Positions 1 to 5,669 are shown, counted from the stretch's first letter. The stretch is DNA of 5,669 nucleotides from Kiritimatiellales bacterium (GCA_030625905.1 DAOUQA010000139.1:1-5669), one strand, 5' to 3'. Program-made: numbers and translations. Notes: generated from the sequence alone by a model not told the origin.

Positions 1-2
1 AC

Positions 3-167
3 CACCTGCGTTGGTGAACTATTCCCTTCGGTCATTATTTGTCCCGGCGGGAAAATTATCGTTCGCAAGCGAAACGGGAGAACACAGAGGTTAGGGAGGT
101 TGTTCCTCCGTACCGCAGGCGGCTCGCCTGCTCTTCCCTGACTGGAGGGCGGTTCCGACCCTGTCGG
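3..167. repeat. Series of six short perfect inverted repeats
   Basis: Six stem-loops follow one another: CACC/GGTG at 3-6 and 13-16; TCCC/GGGA at 42-45 and 49-52; TTCGC/GCGAA at 62-66 and 69-73; GGAGG/CCTCC at 95-99 and 105-109; GCAGGCG/CGCCTGC at 115-121 and 125-131 with loop GCT; CCGAC/GTCGG at 155-159 and 163-167 with loop CCT. Alternative longer pairings also exist: 91-97 with 135-141 (one G-T pair), which would enclose the 115-131 hairpin, and 112-116 with 149-153. None is followed by a T-run, so these are not ordinary terminators. They could be a structured RNA, a folded single-strand recombination site or an intergenic repeat. The stems are seen directly; any function is inference. Confidence 0.5.
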
Positions 168-285
168 GCAAATAAAACCACCAACCTGCCAAACGCTTTC
201 ATCCGGGGTTCTCCTTGTTGAAGAGCCTATTGTTCTCTACACTTTTCTGGATTTTTCATATCGGGATTTACTTGTGCTGTTTATA

Positions 286-308
286 GAGAGGGTGGTTTTG
301 ATAACCGC
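286..308 (+). promoter_or_regulatory. Distant ribosome binding site with possible stem-loop before the helicase start
   Basis: The purine-rich stretch GAGAGGG at 286-292 is the only good Shine-Dalgarno candidate upstream of the ATG at 309. It lies about 17 bases from the start codon, longer than the usual 5-9. The bases between can pair: 292-297 with 303-308, six pairs including one T-G, with a five-base loop. If that hairpin forms in the mRNA it would bring the purine stretch close to the ATG. No in-frame ATG, GTG or TTG occurs between 240 and 308, and the exonuclease motif starts at residue 14, so ATG 309 remains the best start. Confidence 0.35.
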
Positions 309-3300
309 ATGGATACAGTTAAGAAGATTATAGATCAGTGCCTTCTCTTGGATTTGGAAACAACTCCTGACGGAAAAGTTCTGAAGGTCGGCGCGGTTTG
401 CGGCGAAAAGGAAGGCTACCTAAAGGGGAGCTTTTCCTCGTCTGATGTGATTCGCACACTGGACGAGCTAGGGCGGAATGCCAAGTATGTTCTCGGGCAC
501 AACATTCTTGATCATGATCTACCAATTCTAAGAAAACAATTCCCTTCCCTACATCTACATTCGCTTCCCGTAATCGATACCCTGTTTTTATCTCCGATTG
601 CTTTTCCTGAAAATCCCTACCACCACTTGGTAAAAGACTACCGTTTGCTAAGCACCGCTTTGAATGACCCTGTTTGTGATGCAAAAAACTCGGGGAAACT
701 ATTCAATGATCAATGGAATGTTTTTGAATCGCTGAAGAGCTGCGAAATGGACTTGGTTCGATTTTATGCATGGGCTTTTTCGGCAACGATGCTTCCTCTT
801 TTCCAAGCATTGGAAATCGAGCAGCTCTCTGCTGCGGATGCCCAGAACTATTTCGGCTCTAGGGCAGCTGAGATGGGATGCCGAACCGCCGCGCAATCCT
901 TGGCGCTGGAAATTACCCAATTGGATTTGAGAGAATCCGGAGCCTACGCATTGGCCTGGCTGCGTGTTGCCGGATCAAATTCGATCATTGCGCCATGGGT
1001 GCGACATCGCTTTCCTGATGTAGTAACCATTGTACGCCGGTTGCGGGACAAAGGATGCTCTGACCCTTCATGTTCCTACTGCCAAACAAACCATAACCCG
1101 CACAAGCAACTGAAACGATTCTTTGGCTTTGACGACTTCCGGGCGCAACCCGCTGCAACGGATGGAGGAAGTTTGCAGGAGGCCATTATCCGAACCGGGA
1201 TGAATGATGCCCCCCTCCTTGCCATCCTTCCGACTGGGGGCGGAAAATTGCTTTGCTTCCAGCTACCTGCGCTGGTGAGAAACCAGCGGCTTGGCGTGTT
1301 GTCGATCGTTATTTCGCCTTTGCAGGCCTTGATGAAGGATCAGGTGGACAACCTCAACCGTCTTACAGAATCCACTTTTGCGGCGGCACTTTACGGGATG
1401 TTGACGCTTCCAGAGCGTGGCGATGTGATGGAACGAGTTCGTCTTGGTGACGTGGCTATCCTGTATGTTTCCCCAGAGCAGCTTCGGAACGTATCGTTCA
1501 GGAATATGATCAAGGAGCGCGAGATCGGTTGCTGGATCTTCGACGAGGCACACTGTCTGTCGCGCTGGGGTCATTCGTTCCGCCCAGACTATCTCTACGC
1601 CTCGCGTTTTATCCGCGAATTGGCCGAACAACAAGCAGTTCCTTGCCCGCCTATCGCCTGCTTCACAGCAACCGCCAAGCGCGATGTCGTGAAGGAAATC
1701 CAGCAGCACTTCCAGAAGGAGTTGTTGCAGGAACTCATGCTTTTCAATGGCGGTGCCGAGCGAACCAATCTTGAATTCGAGGTGCAGGTGGTCAACTCCG
1801 CCGACAAACGGAGTCGGGTCAAGCAACTACTTGCGGAGCGTTTGCCAAAACTATCTGATGGAGCCTCGGTCGTTTATTGCGCAACGCGGCGGGGTACGGA
1901 GGAGATGGCTCAATGGCTCCAGCTATCGGGCTTTTCAGCGGAGGCATTCCATGCGGGGTTAGAGCCTCCGGAAAAACGGAGAATACAGGACGAATTCATC
2001 GCAGGAAATATCCAGCATATTTGCGCAACGAACGCCTTTGGCATGGGGATCGACAAGGACAATGTCCGCTTGGTGATCCATGCTGACATCCCAGGGTCGC
2101 TAGAAAACTATGTGCAGGAGGCTGGGCGCGCAGGGCGAGATCGCACCTGTGCCCGCTGTGTTTTGCTCTACGATAAGCAGGATGTGGAAACCCAGTTTTC
2201 ATTAAGTGCCTTTTCTCGGCTTACCCGCCACGATATCGCCCAGATCTTGCGGGGCTTGCGCCGCGCTAAGCGCGACGACAAAGATGCTGTGGTGATCACA
2301 GCCGGTGAGATCTTGCGGGACGAGGAGGTTGATGCTGGATTCAACACAACCGATCCCATGGCCACCACGAAAGTCAACACGGCGGTCTCGATGCTCGAAC
2401 GCGGGGATTTTGTTCAACGCAATGAAAATAAAACCAATGTGTTGCAGGTTCAATCACTGGTGCGCTCCACGGAAGAGGCGGTCGAAAAAATCGACAAGCT
2501 AAATCTTTCGCAGCGGGTCAGGAGTCAGTGGTTGGAGATACTTGGCGCGATCTTCAACAGCGATCCCAACGAGGGAATCAGCGCTGACGAACTGGCGGAG
2601 CTTCCGTCGATGGCTCCGGAAGAAGTGGATGCGCCGCCGGCCCAATCGTTCCGGCAATTGCGTCACGACACCCTGCCCGTGATGCGGATTCTCAACGACA
2701 TGGTTAATGCTGGGATTGTCGAGAAGGACACGCTACTGAGTGCCTATGTTAAGGTTCGTTGCGCCAATGCTTCCGACAAACGGCTGGCGGATGTCTGTGC
2801 GCTGGAAAATGCGATGATCGGCCTTATGCGCGAGGAGGAGCCCGATGCGGAGGGCTGGATGGTTTTGAGTCTCCGGCACTTGAATCAACGTCTACTGGAT
2901 CGAGGATTTTCCAGTGCGCCCGAATCCCTCCGGAATTTGCTCAATAGTTTGTCGATGGATGGGAAAGGCCTTGCCGGGAATCGGGGCAGTATTGAGCTAA
3001 AGTACCGAGACAAGGAGCACTATCGAGTGAAGCTTCAACGGGAATGGGACGACCTGCAGAAGACCGCTGAAAAGCGGCAGGCCGTTGCGGGTATTGTCCT
3101 CGCGGCGATCTCCCAAAAGATTCCAACGGGAACCAGTGGCGAGCATTTGGTGAAGTTTAGCGAAAGCGAGCTGCTGGAGGCCTTGCATGCCGATATGTTT
3201 GTTGCGGCGCAAATTAAAGATTTCAGTGCGGTTATCGAGCGAGCTCTTCTTTTCCTGCATGAGCAAAAGGCGTTTATTCTCCAACAGGGGCTGGCGGTAT

Positions 3301-5444
3301 TTCGGTCAGCTATGACGATCACTATCCTGCCGAGTGCCAAGGGACGCGGTTTTACCCAGGGGGATTACTCTTCGCTTAAAGAACACTACATGGAACGCAA
3401 TTTTCAGATACATGTAATGAATCGCTATGCCAGCCTCGGTCTCGAAAAGATTACGACCGCACTGGGGCTTGTTGCGGCCTATTTCACCATGAGCAAAACG
3501 GAGTTCGTTAAAAAATACTTCGCTGGGGAGAAAGATATGCTGGATCGGGCCACCAGCGCGGAATCTTATCAGACCATTGTCGATCAATTGAACAATGCCG
3601 TTCAGATTGCAGTGGTGTCAGCTCGGACCAATATCAATATGCTCGTGCTGGCGGGACCGGGCTCAGGAAAGACACGAGTCATTGCGCACCGTTGTGCATA
3701 CCTTCTAAGAGTCGAACGCGTGCGCCCCCGCGAAATTCTGGTCATTTGCTTTAATCGGTCGGCGGCCATCAGTCTCCGGCAACGGATACGGGAACTGGTC
3801 GGAAAGGATGCTGCAAGGGTCACCGTACAAACCTATCATGGCCTGGCCATGCGGTTGATTGGGGCATCGTTTTCAGCTCGCTTGGACGGAAAAGGTGAAA
3901 TGCTTGATTTGGACGAAATGATCCCCGAGGCGACAAAGATGCTCCGAGGGGAATGCGATATTCCCGGGGTTGAGCGCGATGAAATGCGCGAACGGTTGCT
4001 GGCTGGATACCGCCATATCCTGATCGATGAATATCAGGACATCGACCAGTCCCAGTACGATATGGTTTCGGCCATTGCCGGGCGAACCCTCAAATCCGAA
4101 AATGAAGATGCCAAGCTATCGATTCTTGCCGTGGGAGACGACGACCAGAATGTCTATACATTCCGTGGAGCCAATGTTCAATTTATCCGGCAGTTTGAAG
4201 AGGATTATAAAGCACGGACGCATTATTTGATCGATAACTACCGATCATCGGAAAATATCATCAACATCTCCAATCAACTGATTGCGCTAAATCGAGACCG
4301 GATGAAAACGGATCATCCCATTAAAATTAATGCGGCTCGCCGTTCCGAGCCCCCCGGAGATCCCGTCCAGATCGTAGGTTGCCATGACCCGCTGCACCAA
4401 GCTCGCCATGTATTGAATGCAATCAAGGAATTCAGAAAGGACGCGGGAGGCATTGCGGTTTTTGCACGAACGAAAAAGGAACTCCATTCCATACGAGCCG
4501 CATTGGAAGAGTCCGCAATTCCATCCGTCATGGCAGCGGAAAGCAAAGGAAATGTTCCCCTCCATCGTATGCGTGAAGCAAATACCCTGATTGCCTTCAT
4601 AAGGCAGCTCAAGCAAGTCACGATCACAGCCTCCCGCCTTCAAAACGAAATCCGGGCATTGGCGTGCTACGAAACAAACAATCCATGGTGCCAAATCGTC
4701 GACGGTATTCTTTGTGAATGGGAGGGCGAAACAAACAACAATGATCGCGCCCCGGCAGAAGCCATCGACTTTATCTATGAAGCACTGCACGAACGTCAAC
4801 GTGAGCGCACATCGGATGGAAACGTCTACTTGTCAACCGTCCACTCCGCCAAAGGACTTGAATTCGATCATATCATAATGCTTGGGAACTGGGATCGGCC
4901 ATCGAGCCCGGCTGAGCAAGAAGAGGAAAGACGGTTGTACTATGTGGGCATGACGCGGGCACGCAAAACACTGACACTGTGCGAGCTTGAAAAAGTCTCG
5001 AACCCGCACACGCGCGCACTGGATGGCAGGGGCGTTGTGCGCTCGAAGGCAGGTTTGCTTACTGATCCTCCCGGCTCTGCGTTACGCTTGAACTATGCAA
5101 TGCTGGATCTTTCCAATGTCTGGATTGGATATCCAACCCTGTCCCTCGGCATTCGCCGGGAAATCGCGATGCTGCATCCCGGCTCCTTGGTTCGTTTGGA
5201 GCAACGTGAGGACGAAAACCGCATTTTCGTACGAAATAATGGTGGTCAAAAAGTGGGGGCGCTATCAAATGCGGCCAGCGCGGAATGGAAAGATAAACTC
5301 CACTCCATTAAGGAAGCCCGGGTTCACTCAATCATTAATTGGCGAAAGGATTTGCTCGAGCAGGAGCCTGAGAAAAGTTGCCCCGATGAGTGGGAAGTCC
5401 CTTTGGTGGAAGTGGTTTTATTTGATGGAGATCAAGATGGATAA
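309..5444 (+). CDS. Fused DEDD exonuclease - RecQ-like helicase - UvrD/PcrA-like helicase, 1711 aa
   Basis: This is a cytoplasmic DNA-processing enzyme with no signal peptide or membrane segment. The N-terminus (about 10-135) has DEDD exonuclease motifs: D15/E17, D68 in a GHNILDHD context, and D124. A Cys/His cluster (C250, C255, C258, H262, H265) precedes a RecQ-like core. That core shows PTGGGK at 308-313, SPLQALMKDQ at 336-345, DEAH at 412-415 with the aromatic loop to Y428, FTATA at 452-456, AFGMGIDK at 576-583 and QEAGRAGRD at 603-611. A long helical and winged-helix-like linker leads to a superfamily 1A core: AGPGSGKT at 1115-1122, DEYQD at 1240-1244, GDDDQ at 1276-1280, DNYRS at 1309-1313, TVHSAKGLEFD at 1510-1520 and YYVGMTRAR at 1544-1552. 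A beta-rich tail ends the protein. Typical RecQ proteins are about 600 aa and UvrD about 720 aa, so this is a fusion of whole motors. Oddities are Leu314 after the RecQ Walker Lys and Asn119 at the expected exonuclease His. It probably unwinds and trims DNA in repair or defence; the exact role is unknown. Confidence 0.93.
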   Translation: MDTVKKIIDQCLLLDLETTPDGKVLKVGAVCGEKEGYLKGSFSSSDVIRTLDELGRNAKYVLGHNILDHDLPILRKQFPSLHLHSLPVIDTLFLSPIAFPENPYHHLVKDYRLLSTALNDPVCDAKNSGKLFNDQWNVFESLKSCEMDLVRFYAWAFSATMLPLFQALEIEQLSAADAQNYFGSRAAEMGCRTAAQSLALEITQLDLRESGAYALAWLRVAGSNSIIAPWVRHRFPDVVTIVRRLRDKGCSDPSCSYCQTNHNPHKQLKRFFGFDDFRAQPAATDGGSLQEAIIRTGMNDAPLLAILPTGGGKLLCFQLPALVRNQRLGVLSIVISPLQALMKDQVDNLNRLTESTFAAALYGMLTLPERGDVMERVRLGDVAILYVSPEQLRNVSFRNMIKEREIGCWIFDEAHCLSRWGHSFRPDYLYASRFIRELAEQQAVPCPPIACFTATAKRDVVKEIQQHFQKELLQELMLFNGGAERTNLEFEVQVVNSADKRSRVKQLLAERLPKLSDGASVVYCATRRGTEEMAQWLQLSGFSAEAFHAGLEPPEKRRIQDEFIAGNIQHICATNAFGMGIDKDNVRLVIHADIPGSLENYVQEAGRAGRDRTCARCVLLYDKQDVETQFSLSAFSRLTRHDIAQILRGLRRAKRDDKDAVVITAGEILRDEEVDAGFNTTDPMATTKVNTAVSMLERGDFVQRNENKTNVLQVQSLVRSTEEAVEKIDKLNLSQRVRSQWLEILGAIFNSDPNEGISADELAELPSMAPEEVDAPPAQSFRQLRHDTLPVMRILNDMVNAGIVEKDTLLSAYVKVRCANASDKRLADVCALENAMIGLMREEEPDAEGWMVLSLRHLNQRLLDRGFSSAPESLRNLLNSLSMDGKGLAGNRGSIELKYRDKEHYRVKLQREWDDLQKTAEKRQAVAGIVLAAISQKIPTGTSGEHLVKFSESELLEALHADMFVAAQIKDFSAVIERALLFLHEQKAFILQQGLAVFRSAMTITILPSAKGRGFTQGDYSSLKEHYMERNFQIHVMNRYASLGLEKITTALGLVAAYFTMSKTEFVKKYFAGEKDMLDRATSAESYQTIVDQLNNAVQIAVVSARTNINMLVLAGPGSGKTRVIAHRCAYLLRVERVRPREILVICFNRSAAISLRQRIRELVGKDAARVTVQTYHGLAMRLIGASFSARLDGKGEMLDLDEMIPEATKMLRGECDIPGVERDEMRERLLAGYRHILIDEYQDIDQSQYDMVSAIAGRTLKSENEDAKLSILAVGDDDQNVYTFRGANVQFIRQFEEDYKARTHYLIDNYRSSENIINISNQLIALNRDRMKTDHPIKINAARRSEPPGDPVQIVGCHDPLHQARHVLNAIKEFRKDAGGIAVFARTKKELHSIRAALEESAIPSVMAAESKGNVPLHRMREANTLIAFIRQLKQVTITASRLQNEIRALACYETNNPWCQIVDGILCEWEGETNNNDRAPAEAIDFIYEALHERQRERTSDGNVYLSTVHSAKGLEFDHIIMLGNWDRPSSPAEQEEERRLYYVGMTRARKTLTLCELEKVSNPHTRALDGRGVVRSKAGLLTDPPGSALRLNYAMLDLSNVWIGYPTLSLGIRREIAMLHPGSLVRLEQREDENRIFVRNNGGQKVGALSNAASAEWKDKLHSIKEARVHSIINWRKDLLEQEPEKSCPDEWEVPLVEVVLFDGDQDG
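336..713 (+). other. Domain: DEDD-type 3'-5' exonuclease fold (residues about 10-135)
   Basis: Exo I is seen as LLLDLETT (residues 12-19) with D15 and E17. Exo II is GHNILDHD (63-70), where D68 fits the Asp of the HNxxFD pattern. Exo III is NDPVCDA (119-125) with D124. These four acidic residues bind the two metal ions in DnaQ-like exonucleases. The DEDDh subclass has His five residues before the last Asp; here that place is Asn119, and the DEDDy Tyr place (four before) is Asp120. A nearby HH pair (105-106) is a possible but unproven substitute. The fold assignment is strong from the motifs; catalytic competence is uncertain. Confidence 0.75.
1056..1103 (+). other. Domain: putative zinc-binding Cys/His cluster (residues 250-265)
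   Basis: The spacing is Cys-x4-Cys-x2-Cys-x3-His-x2-His, using C250, C255, C258, H262 and H265. It sits just before the first RecQ element (FFGFDDFR, residues 271-278). Bacterial RecQ proteins normally carry their zinc subdomain after the helicase core, with four Cys. Zinc binding here is inferred from spacing alone. Confidence 0.55.
1104..2183 (+). other. Domain: RecQ-like superfamily 2 helicase core with altered Walker A (residues about 266-625)
   Basis: The motifs appear in the RecQ order: motif 0 (FFGFDDFR and Q290), motif I PTGGGKLLCFQ (308-318), motif Ia (333-345), motif II DEAH (412-415) followed by the RecQ aromatic-rich loop SRWGHSFRPDY (418-428), motif III FTATA, motif IV VVYCATRR (521-528), motif V AFGMGIDK, and motif VI QEAGRAGRD. 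Position 314 is Leu (codon TTG at 1248-1250), where Walker A needs Ser or Thr. Everything else needed for ATP use looks intact. The four-Cys RecQ zinc subdomain expected after motif VI is missing; only C614 and C617 are present. Confidence 0.85.
2196..3548 (+). other. Domain: inter-helicase linker with winged-helix-like segments (residues about 630-1080)
   Basis: About 450 residues separate the two helicase cores and show no helicase motif. Residues about 661-712 (helix, then TKVNTAVSMLERGDFVQ, then a short strand region) read like a winged helix, as in RecQ C-terminal domains. Residues about 780-815 contain another possible one (RILNDMVNAGIVEKD). The rest is charged and probably helical, with a helical stretch at about 900-935. 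The fold is inferred by eye and its function is not known; DNA binding or motor coupling is the simplest idea. Confidence 0.45.
3561..5003 (+). other. Domain: UvrD/PcrA-like superfamily 1A helicase core (residues about 1085-1565)
   Basis: All expected motifs are present and intact: Q-motif-like LNNAVQ (1094-1099), Walker A AGPGSGKT with K1121 and T1122, motif Ia ILVICFNRSAA (1143-1153), motif Ib TYHGLAMRL (1175-1183), Walker B DEYQD (D1240, E1241), motif III GDDDQNVYTFRGA (1276-1288), motif IV DNYRS (1309-1313), motif V TVHSAKGLEFD and motif VI YYVGMTRAR. These place it with UvrD, PcrA and Rep, which translocate 3' to 5'. Only about 200 residues separate motifs IV and V, so the 2B region may be compact. 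Confidence 0.92.
5061..5423 (+). other. Domain: beta-rich C-terminal tail, possibly SH3/HIRAN-like (residues about 1585-1705)
   Basis: After the last helicase motif come about 140 residues. They include a Gly/Leu segment WIGYPTLSLGIRREIAML (1605-1622), then LHPGSLVRLEQ (1622-1632), IFVRNNGGQKVGALSN (1639-1654) and a final WEVPLVEVVLF (1695-1705). The alternation of hydrophobic strands with a Gly-Gly turn and a VGALS stretch recalls small beta-barrel modules such as HIRAN or SH3-like domains that bind DNA ends or partners. This is pattern resemblance only. Confidence 0.35.
5427..5430 (+). promoter_or_regulatory. Ribosome binding site for the overlapping HNH-type gene
   Basis: GGAG lies inside the end of the helicase gene and six bases before the ATG at 5437. 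It favours that ATG over the in-frame ATG at 5425, which has no purine run upstream. The 8-base overlap with the helicase stop suggests translational coupling. Confidence 0.65.
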
Positions 5445-5541
5445 ATCCCTACAGAAATATATTCGCAGATTCTCTCGTCTTCGGCAGGGTACAACACGAT
5501 TTGGATCCGCTCCGCACAAGCCTGTGTTGATGCGTGCTTGA
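5437..5541 (+). pseudogene. Truncated N-terminus of an HNH-type putative restriction endonuclease (34 codons)
   Basis: The frame begins MDKSLQKYIRRFSRLR and contains APHKPVL, the N-terminal signature of predicted HNH restriction endonucleases that usually run to roughly 250-320 residues. In that family APHKPVL is followed by a hydrophobic helix (LLA- or LLS-type). Here it reads MRA then TGA at 5539-5541. The other two forward frames after 5520 do not restore the family sequence, so this is not a simple frameshift. The 3' part of the gene appears lost or replaced, and no HNH residues remain. The gene overlaps the helicase by 8 bases with a good ribosome binding site, so an intact ancestor was probably an operon partner. 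A GCTTGA at 5536-5541 recurs at 5568-5573, which might mark a deletion scar. Family recognition comes from memory of the motif, not a search. Confidence 0.65.
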
Positions 5542-5598
5542 GGTCGCAGGGAACTGTGTGTAGCTTCGCTTGATTGGATGGATTTATCCCGAGGTTGC
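5542..5598. other. Short gap between nuclease stub and next reading frame
   Basis: These 57 bases stay open in the same frame as the stub but show no family likeness to HNH nucleases. No terminator hairpin is visible. GAGG at 5591-5594 may serve the following frame. Confidence 0.4.
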
Positions 5599-5669
5599 GT
5601 GGACGAACAGACGATACATGCTTATTCAGAACGCCATGCGGAATTTATTGCGAAATACGATTCCGCTTG
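5599..5669 (+). CDS. Start of a possible class I SAM-dependent methyltransferase (partial, runs off window)
   Basis: From GTG 5599 the frame reads VDEQTIHAYSERHAEFIAKY and continues to the window edge without a stop. The pattern T-x2-x-Y-x3-A-x-x-(F/Y)-x-x-x-Y, a helix before the SAM-binding Rossmann fold, is common at the N-terminus of class I methyltransferases, but the glycine-rich SAM motif lies beyond the window. GAGG at 5591-5594 is four bases before the GTG, a slightly short spacing. ATG 5578 is an alternative start with no purine run before it. It could equally be an unrelated protein. The frame is the same as that of the nuclease stub, separated by the TGA at 5539-5541. Confidence 0.4.
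   Translation, partial: MDEQTIHAYSERHAEFIAKYDSA

Larger units (their letters stand above)
1..308. other. Upstream non-coding region, hairpin-rich then AT-richer leader
   Basis: I find no convincing gene here. Frame 1 is open from the window edge to a TGA at 139-141 and frame 2 to a TAG near 90, but neither translation resembles a known protein tail. A short forward frame from 39 to 221 has low-complexity, Arg-rich content and no ribosome binding site. Positions 1-170 are packed with small inverted repeats. Positions 171-308 are AT-richer and should hold the promoter and leader of the helicase gene. No -35/-10 pair with good spacing stands out; TTGTTC at 230-235 with TTTCAT at 254-259 (18-base spacer) is the best I see, and it is weak. 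Confidence 0.6.

Noticed and set aside
1..141. Open frame 1 from the window edge to TGA at 139, possible tail of an upstream gene
   Set aside because: 47 open codons can occur by chance and the translation shows no recognisable motif. It cannot be excluded without upstream sequence.
115..170. Rho-independent terminator from the GC-rich hairpins
   Set aside because: Neither the 115-131 nor the 155-167 hairpin is followed by a T-run on either strand.
39..221. Short forward ORF of 60 codons upstream of the helicase
   Set aside because: It has Arg-rich, low-information content, no ribosome binding site, lies across the hairpin series and resembles no known protein.
215..262. Sigma-70-like promoter
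   Set aside because: The hexamers TTGTTC and TTTCAT match consensus poorly, so I did not list it as a feature.
1..308. CRISPR array or integron attC site
   Set aside because: The hairpins differ in sequence and spacing, so they are not direct repeats, and no paired RYYYAAC/GTTRRRY ends were found.
1263..1826. Long reverse-strand ORF of 187 codons inside the RecQ core
   Set aside because: It lies antisense to strongly conserved helicase motifs II and III and its translation looks like a shadow.
4287..4799. Reverse-strand ORF of 170 codons opposite the UvrD part
   Set aside because: It is antisense to the continuous helicase frame, Cys-rich and without known motifs.
5095..5436. Upstream extension of the nuclease-stub frame from an ATG at 5095
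   Set aside because: This stretch overlaps the helicase C-terminus out of frame. The family-like sequence begins only at the ATG 5437 with its own ribosome binding site.

Overview
This is bacterial DNA of about half G+C. It is dominated by one very large forward-strand gene (309-5444, 1711 codons). There is no rRNA, tRNA, transposase, phage or taxon-specific marker, so I cannot name the host.

Layout. Positions 1-308 hold no convincing gene. Positions 1-170 contain a run of six short perfect inverted repeats, followed by an AT-richer leader to the start codon. Positions 309-5444 encode three helicase/nuclease-type modules in one chain: a DEDD-type 3'-5' exonuclease fold (residues about 10-135), a Cys/His cluster (250-265) leading into a RecQ-like superfamily 2 helicase core (about 266-625), a winged-helix-like and helical linker (about 640-1080), a UvrD/PcrA-like superfamily 1A helicase core (about 1085-1565), and a conserved-looking beta-rich tail. 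A second gene starts at 5437, overlaps the helicase stop by 8 bases and has a good ribosome binding site. It encodes what looks like the N-terminus of an HNH-type putative restriction endonuclease, but stops after 34 codons. From about 5599 to the window end another forward reading frame begins. It resembles the N-terminus of a class I SAM-dependent methyltransferase, but too little is visible to be sure.

How the parts may work together. The fused helicase plus a translationally coupled HNH nuclease would make a two-gene DNA-processing or defence-type operon (inference). Two signs suggest the copy here is decaying or altered: the nuclease is cut to a stub, and the RecQ Walker A motif reads GGGKL, so the Mg2+-contacting Ser/Thr is Leu (codon TTG, one transition from TCG). 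All UvrD-type motifs are intact, so the superfamily 1 motor may be the only working one. The exonuclease module keeps its four acidic residues but has Asn where a DEDDh enzyme has its general-base His. I see no CRISPR array, insertion sequence, tRNA or clear rho-independent terminator.
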